64,000 nucleotides of DNA. Origin: Bacteroidales bacterium UBA2287 (GTDB lineage: Bacteria > Bacteroidota > Bacteroidia > Bacteroidales > Tenuifilaceae). Shown piece by piece: positions 36,590 through 44,321 of this stretch (position 1 is its first letter; every line of letters starts with the position of its first letter). The notes under the pieces are model-generated. The model did not search any database. It was not told where the DNA came from and saw only the letters and a list, made by a program, of their open reading frames with translations. The stretch lies in contig DDWL01000019.1 in NCBI GenBank assembly GCA_002345675.1, forward strand, positions 13,711 to 77,710. Direction: 5' to 3'. The translations under genes were made by a program, and so were the position numbers.

Positions 36590-38185
36590 ATGAAACGAAT
36601 TATTCACACACTAGCAATCCTACTAATAGGATTAACCTGTTTTTCGCAGGTTCCACAAAATTTTGCCTACCAAGCCGTAGTGCGTAATGCACAGGGGCAG
36701 GTTCTCGCAAACCAAGATGCTGAAATTAGAATTTCGCTTATTGAAGGGACTATTGGTGGCTCAGCATCCTATTCCGAAATGCATCTTGTAACAACATCTC
36801 CTCAAGGAATTGTGAACCTAATAGTTGGGGAGGGAACTGCAAAATTTAAAAGCATTAATACTGTTACCTGGAATCAGCCTACTTTTATTAAGTTAGAAAT
36901 AAAATTAAGCGGAGAACCTAGCTTTGTTGATATGGGCACAAGCCAACTACTATCGGTTCCATACGCTTTAAAAGCAGGTAGTTTGGCAAAAAACCCAATT
37001 GAAGTTTTAGCCCCTGCCGACCAAAACCCTGACGAGCCAATATTTGTTGTAAAAAACAGCGGTGGCGAAGTGGTTTTTGCCGTTTACGAAACGGGAACTA
37101 GGGTTTATGTTGATAAATCGAGTGCCAAGGGTTCTCGTGGAGGCTTTGCCATTGGCGGCATTGGCGATAACAATAAAGAGGGGGTAGTTCCTCATTACTT
37201 AGCCATTGAGCCCGATAGCGTTAGATTTAACATTACACAAAATGCAAAAAATACCCGTGGCGGTTTTGCAATTGGTGGAATTGGCGACAATATTAAAGAG
37301 CAACTTGGCGATTACCTTTACATTCGTCCCGATAGCATTCGATTTGCTGTTGACGAATCGCTAACCGAAAAGGGTTCTCGTGGTGGCTTTGCCATTGGTG
37401 GCATTGGCGATAATAACAAAGCATTTAATAACTACTTTTATGTAAACCAAGATTGCACCTACGTTTCAAATACGCTTAACGCTTCTGGCAACGTTGTTGT
37501 TGCTGGCAATATGCTTATGGGAGGAACAATAGGTACTCTTCCCGTAACCGATGGGGAAAACAATACTTACGCAACAGTATCGTTAGGTGGAAATGTTTGG
37601 ATGGCCAAAAACCTAAAGGCAACTAAGTACAGAGATGGTGCTGACATTACAAGCACGGAACTCGAAGGTGGGCCTGCATATTTTCAAGTAGAAGACCAGT
37701 CGATGCCTCAAGAGATAGATTTTTGGGGTTACCTGTATGCTCTAAAGGTGATTGACCCTGAACGAATTTGCCCCGATGGATGGAGACTCCCAACCGCACA
37801 GGATTGGAACGACTTAATTATGGCCACAAATGTTATGGGCAATGTCATTACACTTGTTGATGATCCTAATGGAATTTGGACTAGTGGAGTAAAAGGCGCT
37901 AAGGTTCAAGGAGGCTTTAATGCAAGGCCAGCTGGCTCTTTATTTTTCGAAAATTTACCACCTCCATTTTTTAGTGGTTTTAGCAATATTGCCTCATTCT
38001 GGTCAATGCCCGATGTGGACAGTCAAAGTGGCAATCTTACCAGTCAAATTTTCAATATTATTAAATATAGTGACGACAACTTTGGTGTTCAAAATTACCC
38101 TGAAGAAGTGGTGCCAGGAACTGGGCCCTATAATGGCTTTTCAATTCGGTGTGTGAAAGGAATAAGTCCAACCTCTACAAAATAA
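36590..38185 (+). CDS. FISUMP-domain surface protein, paralogue 3
   Basis: The 531-residue protein has a signal peptide (ending CFSQ), the shared N-terminal domain, three GGFAIGGIGDN repeats and a FISUMP domain (about 325-525) with TVSLGGNVWMAKNL, CPDGWRLPT and SIRCVKG. The tail extends a few residues beyond the usual SIRC end. A terminator follows directly, so it ends the paralogue 2-3 transcript. The function is presumed surface binding. Confidence 0.9.
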   Translation: MKRIIHTLAILLIGLTCFSQVPQNFAYQAVVRNAQGQVLANQDAEIRISLIEGTIGGSASYSEMHLVTTSPQGIVNLIVGEGTAKFKSINTVTWNQPTFIKLEIKLSGEPSFVDMGTSQLLSVPYALKAGSLAKNPIEVLAPADQNPDEPIFVVKNSGGEVVFAVYETGTRVYVDKSSAKGSRGGFAIGGIGDNNKEGVVPHYLAIEPDSVRFNITQNAKNTRGGFAIGGIGDNIKEQLGDYLYIRPDSIRFAVDESLTEKGSRGGFAIGGIGDNNKAFNNYFYVNQDCTYVSNTLNASGNVVVAGNMLMGGTIGTLPVTDGENNTYATVSLGGNVWMAKNLKATKYRDGADITSTELEGGPAYFQVEDQSMPQEIDFWGYLYALKVIDPERICPDGWRLPTAQDWNDLIMATNVMGNVITLVDDPNGIWTSGVKGAKVQGGFNARPAGSLFFENLPPPFFSGFSNIASFWSMPDVDSQSGNLTSQIFNIIKYSDDNFGVQNYPEEVVPGTGPYNGFSIRCVKGISPTSTK

Positions 38186-38213
38186 AAAAAAGGCCGCTTA
38201 TAGCGGCTTTTTT
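38184..38213 (+). terminator. Intrinsic terminator after paralogue 3
   Basis: GCCGCT and AGCGGC pair around TAT between an A-run and a T-run, right at the stop codon of paralogue 3. Confidence 0.8.
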
Positions 38214-38371
38214 CTTTAAAACCTTTTAATCGAGGCTTTTTGCATTTTAGTTGAGGTAAAAAATACTCCATAGTAGCAACATTAAAAAGAATTTAAGTAT
38301 TAATAATTGATTTAGGTTTTTAAAAATTGTAAATTGTTTGCTTTACATGTAAAAACTTAAAGCCTGATAAT

Positions 38372-39934
38372 ATGAAAAAAATTCTAACCATACTATTAAT
38401 CCTCATTACTGGAGGTTCATTACTTGCCCAAGTTCCACAAAAATTCAGTTACCAAGCAGTGGTACGCAATAATAACGGGGAAGTTATTTCGAACCAAAAT
38501 ATTAGTATTAAAGTAACACTTCTTGCTGGTGGGGTAAGTGGCAGCGCTGTTTACACCGAAACACACTCGGTAACATCATCTCCTTTAGGAATTGTTACGC
38601 TCTTAGTTGGCGATGGAGAAGACCAAGTTGGCATTTTCTCGGCTATTCCATGGAACGAAGGAATTTTTATTAAAATTGAAATTGACCTTCTTGGAGGAAA
38701 TGGCTTTGTTGAGTTGGGCACAAGCCAAATTGTTTCGGTACCATACGCCATTGAAGCGGGAAGCCTTGCAACAGGAAAAATTAGGGTTAAGGCATCGGTT
38801 GAGCATAATCCCGAAGAACCAATTTTTGAGGTTCGCAATAGTAACGACGAGGTTGTATTTGCCGTTTACGAAAAGGGAACACGAGTTTACGTTAATAAAT
38901 CTGAACCTGCGAAAGGTTCCCGAGGGGGATTTGCCATTGGCGGAATTGGCGATAATATAAAGGAAGGAACTATCCCTCATTATCTTACCATTGAGCCCGA
39001 TAGTGTTAGGTTTAATATCGACCAAAGCACAAAAGGTAGTCGTGGAGGTTTTGCCATTGGTGGCATTGGCGATAATATTAAAGAGTCTTTAATAGACTAT
39101 ATGTTTATTCATCCCGATAGTATCCGTTTTGCTGTTAACGAATCTTTACCCGAAAAAGGTTCTCGCGGAGGCTTTGCCATTGGTGGCATTGGCGATAACA
39201 TCAAGTTAATAAATAACTATTTATTTGTTAATCAGGACTGTACTTTTGTATACAATACACTTTCGGCTGCTGGCGATATTAATATTGGAGGCAATATTTA
39301 CACGGGAGGCACAATAACTACGCCACCCGTTTCATTTAACGGTTACACCTACCAAACCATAAAAATTGGAAACCAAACTTGGTTTAAAGAAAACCTACGA
39401 ACTCTTTTTTACGAAAGTGGCGAATCAATTAGTGCCTTCAATGGTGTATTTGTTTACGGTTACGAAATAATTACAGCTGGAGCATTGGAATCTGAAGACG
39501 CTATAAAATATGGGTTGCTGTACTCATGGCAAGCCCTTGAAGTACCTGACAATGTTTGCCCTGCCGGCTGGCACGTTCCAAATTATGGCGACTGGGACGA
39601 ACTATTAATGACAATAGGATTTGATGGTTCAGGGGTTGACTATGTTTTAGCAGGGACGCGTTTAATGGAAGTTGGATTCTGGAACCTAGCATTGGGCGAC
39701 CTAACTCCCAACAATCTTTCGGGCTTCTCTGGTCGACCAGGAGGCTATGGACAATACCCAAATCAATATTTCGATATTAATGATAGAGGCTACTTTTGGA
39801 CATCGCAACAGGGTCTTGGAAACCCTGCAGCAGTATACTCATTATCGAAATCCGATGGAGTTGAGTGGATAGAAAACTTTGGACTTTCGGGTAATGAAAT
39901 GTACTCAGTTAGGTGCATAAAGGATAACTGGTAA
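38372..39934 (+). CDS. FISUMP-domain surface protein, paralogue 4
   Basis: The most diverged of the four (520 residues): signal peptide ending LLAQ, VPQKFSYQAVVRNNNGE domain, three GGFAIGGIGDNIK repeats and a FISUMP domain with TIKIGNQTWFKENL, CPAGWHVPN and SVRCIKD. The linker differs from the others (GKIRVKASVEHNPEEPIF). It has its own 186-bp upstream gap and a terminator, so it is probably a separate unit. Confidence 0.9.
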   Translation: MKKILTILLILITGGSLLAQVPQKFSYQAVVRNNNGEVISNQNISIKVTLLAGGVSGSAVYTETHSVTSSPLGIVTLLVGDGEDQVGIFSAIPWNEGIFIKIEIDLLGGNGFVELGTSQIVSVPYAIEAGSLATGKIRVKASVEHNPEEPIFEVRNSNDEVVFAVYEKGTRVYVNKSEPAKGSRGGFAIGGIGDNIKEGTIPHYLTIEPDSVRFNIDQSTKGSRGGFAIGGIGDNIKESLIDYMFIHPDSIRFAVNESLPEKGSRGGFAIGGIGDNIKLINNYLFVNQDCTFVYNTLSAAGDINIGGNIYTGGTITTPPVSFNGYTYQTIKIGNQTWFKENLRTLFYESGESISAFNGVFVYGYEIITAGALESEDAIKYGLLYSWQALEVPDNVCPAGWHVPNYGDWDELLMTIGFDGSGVDYVLAGTRLMEVGFWNLALGDLTPNNLSGFSGRPGGYGQYPNQYFDINDRGYFWTSQQGLGNPAAVYSLSKSDGVEWIENFGLSGNEMYSVRCIKDNW

Positions 39935-39956
39935 AAATTGATTACTGCAAAAATAC

Positions 39957-39982
39957 AAAAGCCGAGGGTTACTCGGCTTTTT
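39957..39982. terminator. Bidirectional terminator between paralogue 4 and the oxidoreductase operon
   Basis: AAAAGCCGAG and CTCGGCTTTT form a 10-bp stem with loop GGTTA, flanked by A- and T-runs so that it works for both converging transcripts. Confidence 0.85.
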
Positions 39983-40006
39983 CACTTATTAAAGTTCTTA
40001 TTCTCA

Positions 40007-40549
40007 CTAATTCTTCTTAATCAACTCCATACCTCTGGTAATGGCCTGCTCATTCATTGGAATTAAATGATGGTGCCTTTCGGGAAGCGACTTTTTAAGA
40101 CCTTTAATTACATTCTCGAGTTTAACAACAGGCTTTGCTTTAAGATAAGCCCCAAGCACAATCATATTAAATGTTTTTGCGCTTTGTAATCGTGCAGCTT
40201 CCTCGGTGGCTTCAATTTGGTAAATGGTAATATCTTTTCTTTTTGGTGGGTTAATAATACCATTGGGATCGTAAATAAGTACTCCACCTGGTTTAACCGA
40301 AACTTCGAATTTGTCGAGCGACTGCTGATTAAGTATTATAGCTGTATCGAACTCCTGAAGAATTGGTGAACTTATTCGGCTATCGCTTAGAATTACTGTA
40401 ACATTAGCAGTACCTCCACGCATTTCGGGACCATACGATGGCATCCACGAAACCTCTTGCTCCTGCATAATTCCGGAGTAGGCAAGAATTTTACCCATCG
40501 AGAGCACACCCTGACCACCAAAACCTGCAATAATTATTTCTTCTGTCAT
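40007..40549 (-). CDS. 2-oxoacid:ferredoxin oxidoreductase gamma subunit
   Basis: The 180-residue subunit has the Rossmann-like start IIAGFGGQGVLSMGKIL and SWMPSYGPEMRGGTANVTV of the POR_C family. With the alpha, beta and ferredoxin-like subunits it oxidatively decarboxylates 2-oxoacids to acyl-CoA and reduces ferredoxin. It is the last gene of the five-gene operon. The VorB-type alpha subunit suggests branched-chain 2-oxoacids as substrates, although 2-oxoglutarate cannot be excluded. Confidence 0.92.
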   Translation of the reverse strand: MTEEIIIAGFGGQGVLSMGKILAYSGIMQEQEVSWMPSYGPEMRGGTANVTVILSDSRISSPILQEFDTAIILNQQSLDKFEVSVKPGGVLIYDPNGIINPPKRKDITIYQIEATEEAARLQSAKTFNMIVLGAYLKAKPVVKLENVIKGLKKSLPERHHHLIPMNEQAITRGMELIKKN

Positions 40550-40575
40550 AACTTATGCTTTTATTTATCAGTAAA

Positions 40576-41337
40576 TTAACCTTTAATGTCGCCCATTGGA
40601 TAAACTGGGAACATATTCTCAACCATCCATTCGTTCGATTTAACAGGCGAAAGTTTCCAGCCAGAGTTGCAAGTCGAAACAACTTCAATAAATTGAGTAC
40701 CTTTCTTTTCACCTATATTTTCGAATGCCTTTTGAAGGGCTTTTTTGCACTTACGTACAGCCGCTGGGGTATGTACTGCTTGGCGAGTTACAAAATTAAC
40801 AGCTGGCAGTTGCGCAATAAGTTCTGTTATTTTTAGCGGGTGGCCTGTCATAGCAATATCTCTACCATATGGAGAGGTTGAAGTTGGCATACCCTCAAGT
40901 GTTGTTGGTGCCATTTGACCTCCGGTCATACCGTAAATTCCGTTGTTAATAAAAATAACAACAATGTTTTCGCCTCTGTTGCAGGCATGAATAATTTCGG
41001 CAGTACCAATCGAAGCTAAGTCGCCATCGCCCTGATAGGCAAATACACGTTTGTTAGGTAGTAAGCGAGCAACCGCTGTAGCAACGGCTGGTGCACGTCC
41101 GTGAGCTGCTTGCTGCCAATCGATATGCAGATAATTGTACGCTAACACGGAGCAACCCACAGGCGAAACACCAATGGTGTCCTCCTGAATGTTAAGTTCC
41201 TCAATAACTTCAGCAAGAATTTTATGAACTACTCCGTGGCTACAACCAGGGCAGTAATGCATGATCTTGTCGGTTAAAACCTTCGATTTTTTATAAACCA
41301 GGTTTCCCTCTTTAATTATATCTTTTACTTCTGCCAT
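40576..41337 (-). CDS. 2-oxoacid:ferredoxin oxidoreductase beta (TPP-binding) subunit
   Basis: The 253-residue subunit binds thiamine diphosphate: CPGCSHGVVHK near the N-terminus, the GDGDLASIGTAEIIHA motif and NNGIYGMTGGQMAPTT are the TPP/Mg signature of the family. It lies 2 bp after the alpha subunit gene and 26 bp before gamma. Its product builds the active site with the alpha subunit. Confidence 0.94.
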   Translation of the reverse strand: MAEVKDIIKEGNLVYKKSKVLTDKIMHYCPGCSHGVVHKILAEVIEELNIQEDTIGVSPVGCSVLAYNYLHIDWQQAAHGRAPAVATAVARLLPNKRVFAYQGDGDLASIGTAEIIHACNRGENIVVIFINNGIYGMTGGQMAPTTLEGMPTSTSPYGRDIAMTGHPLKITELIAQLPAVNFVTRQAVHTPAAVRKCKKALQKAFENIGEKKGTQFIEVVSTCNSGWKLSPVKSNEWMVENMFPVYPMGDIKG

Positions 41338-41339
41338 AA

Positions 41340-42428
41340 CTATTTCCCTTTCTTAATTAGTTCATCCAACGCCTTAACAACTTCGTTGGGAGTAGTTACT
41401 ACGCCTCCTAAACGACCAAAATGTTCAACTGGAACTTTTCCATTAACAGCAAGGCGAACATCTTCAACCATTTGCCCTGCGCTCATTTCAACACTAAGAA
41501 ATCCCTTTGCCTTTGAGCACATTTCATTTATTTTTTTCGTTGGGAAAGGGTAAAGTGTTATTGGACGAAGTAGCCCAACTTTTACTCCCTTTGCACGTGC
41601 AATTTCAACCGCCTTTTGACAAATACGGCTCGACGAGCCATAGGCAACTAAAACGTAATCGGCATCGTCGCACTGAAAGGTTTCGAAGCGAACCTCATTT
41701 TCTTTTATAACCTTATACTTCTCAATAAGTTTATGGTTAAACTTCTCCTGTCGCAAACTATCGAGTTCGAGCGATGTAATTACATGGTAATCGCGGTTAG
41801 ACTTTTTACCAGTTGTAGCCCAAGTGCCCGATATTTTTTCAATTTCGGCATCGGTCCAACGAGGTTTAATTTCGCTAAGCTGAACTTTTTCCATCATTTG
41901 ACCAATAACTCCATCGGAAAGAATTAGAACTGGGTTGCGATACTTAAATGCCAGATTGAAACCAAGCTCCACAAAGTCGTTCATTTCCTGAACCGAAGCG
42001 GGGGCAAGAACTATTAAATGGTAATCGCCGTGACCACCACCTTTAACCGACTGAAAGTAATCGCTTTGTGCAGGCTGAATGGTACCTAAACCAGGACCTC
42101 CACGAACTACGTTTACAATTAAGCAAGGTAACTCGGCACCAGCTATATACGTAATGCCTTCTTGCTTTAAACTAATACCGGGGCTCGAAGATGAGGTCAT
42201 AACCTTTTTGCCACAAGCGGCCCCACCGTACACCATATTAATGGCGGCCACTTCGCTCTCGGCCTGAAGAACTACCATACCGGTTTCTTCCCAAGGTTTT
42301 CGGAGCATTAGGGTTTCCATAATTTCTGACTGAGGGGTAATAGGATAGCCAAAGTAGCCGTCGCATCCGCAGCGAATTGCTGCTTCAGCAATAACCTCGT
42401 TCCCCTTCATGAGTTTGTATTCTGCCAT
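41340..42428 (-). CDS. vorB: 3-methyl-2-oxobutanoate:ferredoxin oxidoreductase alpha subunit VorB
   Basis: The 362-residue alpha subunit begins with a lysine-containing lead and GYPITPQSEIMETL, then EVAAINMVYGGAACGKKVMTSSSSPGISLKQEG and RGGPGLGTIQPAQSDY, which are diagnostic of the VorB/KorA group and most like VorB. In the complex it binds the pyrimidine part of TPP and CoA. It follows the ferredoxin subunit gene by 45 bp. The reaction feeds electrons into ferredoxin, the likely substrate of the HydABC hydrogenase 14 kb away. Confidence 0.93.
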   Translation of the reverse strand: MAEYKLMKGNEVIAEAAIRCGCDGYFGYPITPQSEIMETLMLRKPWEETGMVVLQAESEVAAINMVYGGAACGKKVMTSSSSPGISLKQEGITYIAGAELPCLIVNVVRGGPGLGTIQPAQSDYFQSVKGGGHGDYHLIVLAPASVQEMNDFVELGFNLAFKYRNPVLILSDGVIGQMMEKVQLSEIKPRWTDAEIEKISGTWATTGKKSNRDYHVITSLELDSLRQEKFNHKLIEKYKVIKENEVRFETFQCDDADYVLVAYGSSSRICQKAVEIARAKGVKVGLLRPITLYPFPTKKINEMCSKAKGFLSVEMSAGQMVEDVRLAVNGKVPVEHFGRLGGVVTTPNEVVKALDELIKKGK

Positions 42429-42473
42429 GTTTACGTTGATATTTAAAAATTCAACAAAATAAAAATACCTGGG

Positions 42474-42710
42474 TTAAGCGTCGGCTTCAACCTTAATTTT
42501 GTACACTTCAATTACGCTATCGGGACATACCAATCCGCAGTTTGCACATCCAATGCATGCCTCGGGATTTGCCATGTAGGCATAGTTGTAACCCTTGCCG
42601 TTAACTTCACGGGCTAGGGCAAGAACTTTTGTTGGGCAGGCCACAACACAGAGACTGCAGCCTTTGCACTTCTCAATGTCAACCTTTACTGCTCCTCTTA
42701 CTTTTGCCAT
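42474..42710 (-). CDS. 2x[4Fe-4S] ferredoxin subunit of the oxidoreductase
   Basis: The 78-residue protein has two CxxCxxCxxxCP motifs (CKGCSLCVVACP and CIGCANCGLVCP), the delta-subunit type of 2-oxoacid:ferredoxin oxidoreductases. It carries electrons from the TPP centre to soluble ferredoxin. It sits between the aminotransferase and VorB genes with 45-bp gaps on both sides. Confidence 0.93.
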   Translation of the reverse strand: MAKVRGAVKVDIEKCKGCSLCVVACPTKVLALAREVNGKGYNYAYMANPEACIGCANCGLVCPDSVIEVYKIKVEADA

Positions 42711-42755
42711 AGGAATATTGTTTGTAGATTAATGAATTATAGTAAACTGTATAAA

Positions 42756-44072
42756 TTATTTAGAATGATGTTCCTGAAACTTCTTTAGACGAAGTTCAAG
42801 GTCAGGAATTTGGCTGTCGCGAACCTGCGAAACGCATGCTCGTAAACCTTCGGTTCGTTCGCTACCAGTGATAGCTAACGAAATGGCGCTAATTCCGTAG
42901 TAAAGTAACTCTTCAACTAAATCTTCGCCAGTAAAACCTGGGTACGAAATGGTAAAGTAGAAACCATCGGCCAAAGGCTTGTCTTCGTCCATATTGTATA
43001 CTATGCTAAACCCATACTGGGTAAAAAGTGCTTTCATTACTCGTGCCCTTTCGCCGTATTCCCTAATGGGTTCAACAAAGTTGAAAGTGCCATCGCTTGC
43101 AGCTTTTAGCATGGCTGCAAGGCCATACTGAGTTGAGTGGCAAACTCCCGAAGAGAGCGAGTAAACGCCTCCAAATATCATGGCGTAACCAAACTGATCG
43201 GATGAAAAGAATCGTTTTAAATCGGGGAAACTGCGATTAAATAGCGTATTACTAATAACAAGGCAGCCAATTCGCTGACCAGCATAACTAAACGACTTTG
43301 AACTCGATATTAAGAGTAACCAGTTGTTGGTGTACTTTGCAACGCTAGCTTGGTACGGGGGCTCGCCGGGTTTCGACATATCCTTACGAAAGTCCATGGC
43401 AAAGTATGCCAAATCTTCAATAACAATGGTGTCGTACTTTGTGGCAAGTTCGCCAATTATTTTAAGCTCATTTTCGGTGAAGCAAATCCACGATGGGTTA
43501 TTTGGGTTCGAGTATAGAATTGTACTTATGTTGCCCTTCGACAGGTAACTTTCGAGTTTTTCGCGTAGTTTTTCACCCCTAAAGTTGTAAACATCGAAAG
43601 TTTCGTACTTCATACCCAAAACCTTAAGCTGCTGCTTTTGAACAGGGAAGCCAGGATCGATAAAGAGAACTGTATCCTTTTGGGCATAACACCTATTTGT
43701 AAGCAGGAAGCAAGCCATGGCGCCCTGCATTGAACCAACGGTAGGAATGCAGCCCTGCTCGGCCACATCAATATCCATAAACTTTTTTACAAATCGCGAT
43801 ATTTCCTTTTTTAGCGCAGGAACACCGTCGATCATTGGGTATATTTGAGCAACACCGCTACGTAAGGCTTCTATTTCGCCCTCGATACCAATATTTGAAG
43901 GAGCCAAACCGGGTACGCCCATTTCCATTCGAACATATTTTTGACCAGTTGCCTTTTCAATTTCGTTTACCAAACGAACAAGTTCTCGAATAGAGGCGCG
44001 TCCAACTTTGGGTAAAGTAGCATCGATTATTTTGCCTTTAACAATATTGTAAGGTATTGGAGTTTCTTGCAT
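42756..44072 (-). CDS. PLP-dependent class I/II aminotransferase
   Basis: The 438-residue enzyme has the fold-type I pattern: YSNPNNPSW (binding of the carboxylate), the ED-x-AYFAMDF stretch and SSSKSFSYAGQR with the Schiff-base Lys near 259. It is first in the operon of VorB-type oxidoreductase genes. The inferred job is to supply 2-oxoacids from branched-chain or aromatic amino acids, which the oxidoreductase then converts to acyl-CoA. The specific amino acid is not readable from sequence. Confidence 0.9.
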   Translation of the reverse strand: MQETPIPYNIVKGKIIDATLPKVGRASIRELVRLVNEIEKATGQKYVRMEMGVPGLAPSNIGIEGEIEALRSGVAQIYPMIDGVPALKKEISRFVKKFMDIDVAEQGCIPTVGSMQGAMACFLLTNRCYAQKDTVLFIDPGFPVQKQQLKVLGMKYETFDVYNFRGEKLREKLESYLSKGNISTILYSNPNNPSWICFTENELKIIGELATKYDTIVIEDLAYFAMDFRKDMSKPGEPPYQASVAKYTNNWLLLISSSKSFSYAGQRIGCLVISNTLFNRSFPDLKRFFSSDQFGYAMIFGGVYSLSSGVCHSTQYGLAAMLKAASDGTFNFVEPIREYGERARVMKALFTQYGFSIVYNMDEDKPLADGFYFTISYPGFTGEDLVEELLYYGISAISLAITGSERTEGLRACVSQVRDSQIPDLELRLKKFQEHHSK

Positions 44073-44264
44073 AACACATTTATTTACTGCACATTAATAA
44101 TCTTCACTAACACACTAAGGTACAAATATTTTTGAAAGTACAATTTTAGCAAAGTTTTTAATGAATTAAAAGCATTTTAAGCATATTTGGTATCAAATTG
44201 TTATTTAATATCGAAATTTAGAATCATTTTAAAATTAAAATGACAAAAACAGCCAAAATAAAAC

Positions 44265-44295
44265 AAGCCCATTGAATTAGTAATCCAATGGGCTT
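44265..44295 (-). terminator. Terminator of the protease/PD40/barrel gene
   Basis: AAGCCCATTG (44265-44274) and CAATGGGCTT (44286-44295) pair with an 11-nt loop; on the minus strand a T-rich stretch (GTTTTATTTTGG) follows. Confidence 0.75.
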
Positions 44296-44321
44296 AAAAC
44301 CATAAAAATATTTTATTAAAC

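Noticed and set aside
29541..39934. FISUMP genes as targets of a diversity-generating retroelement
   Set aside because: No reverse transcriptase or template repeat is visible in the window and no adenine-specific variation pattern could be shown.
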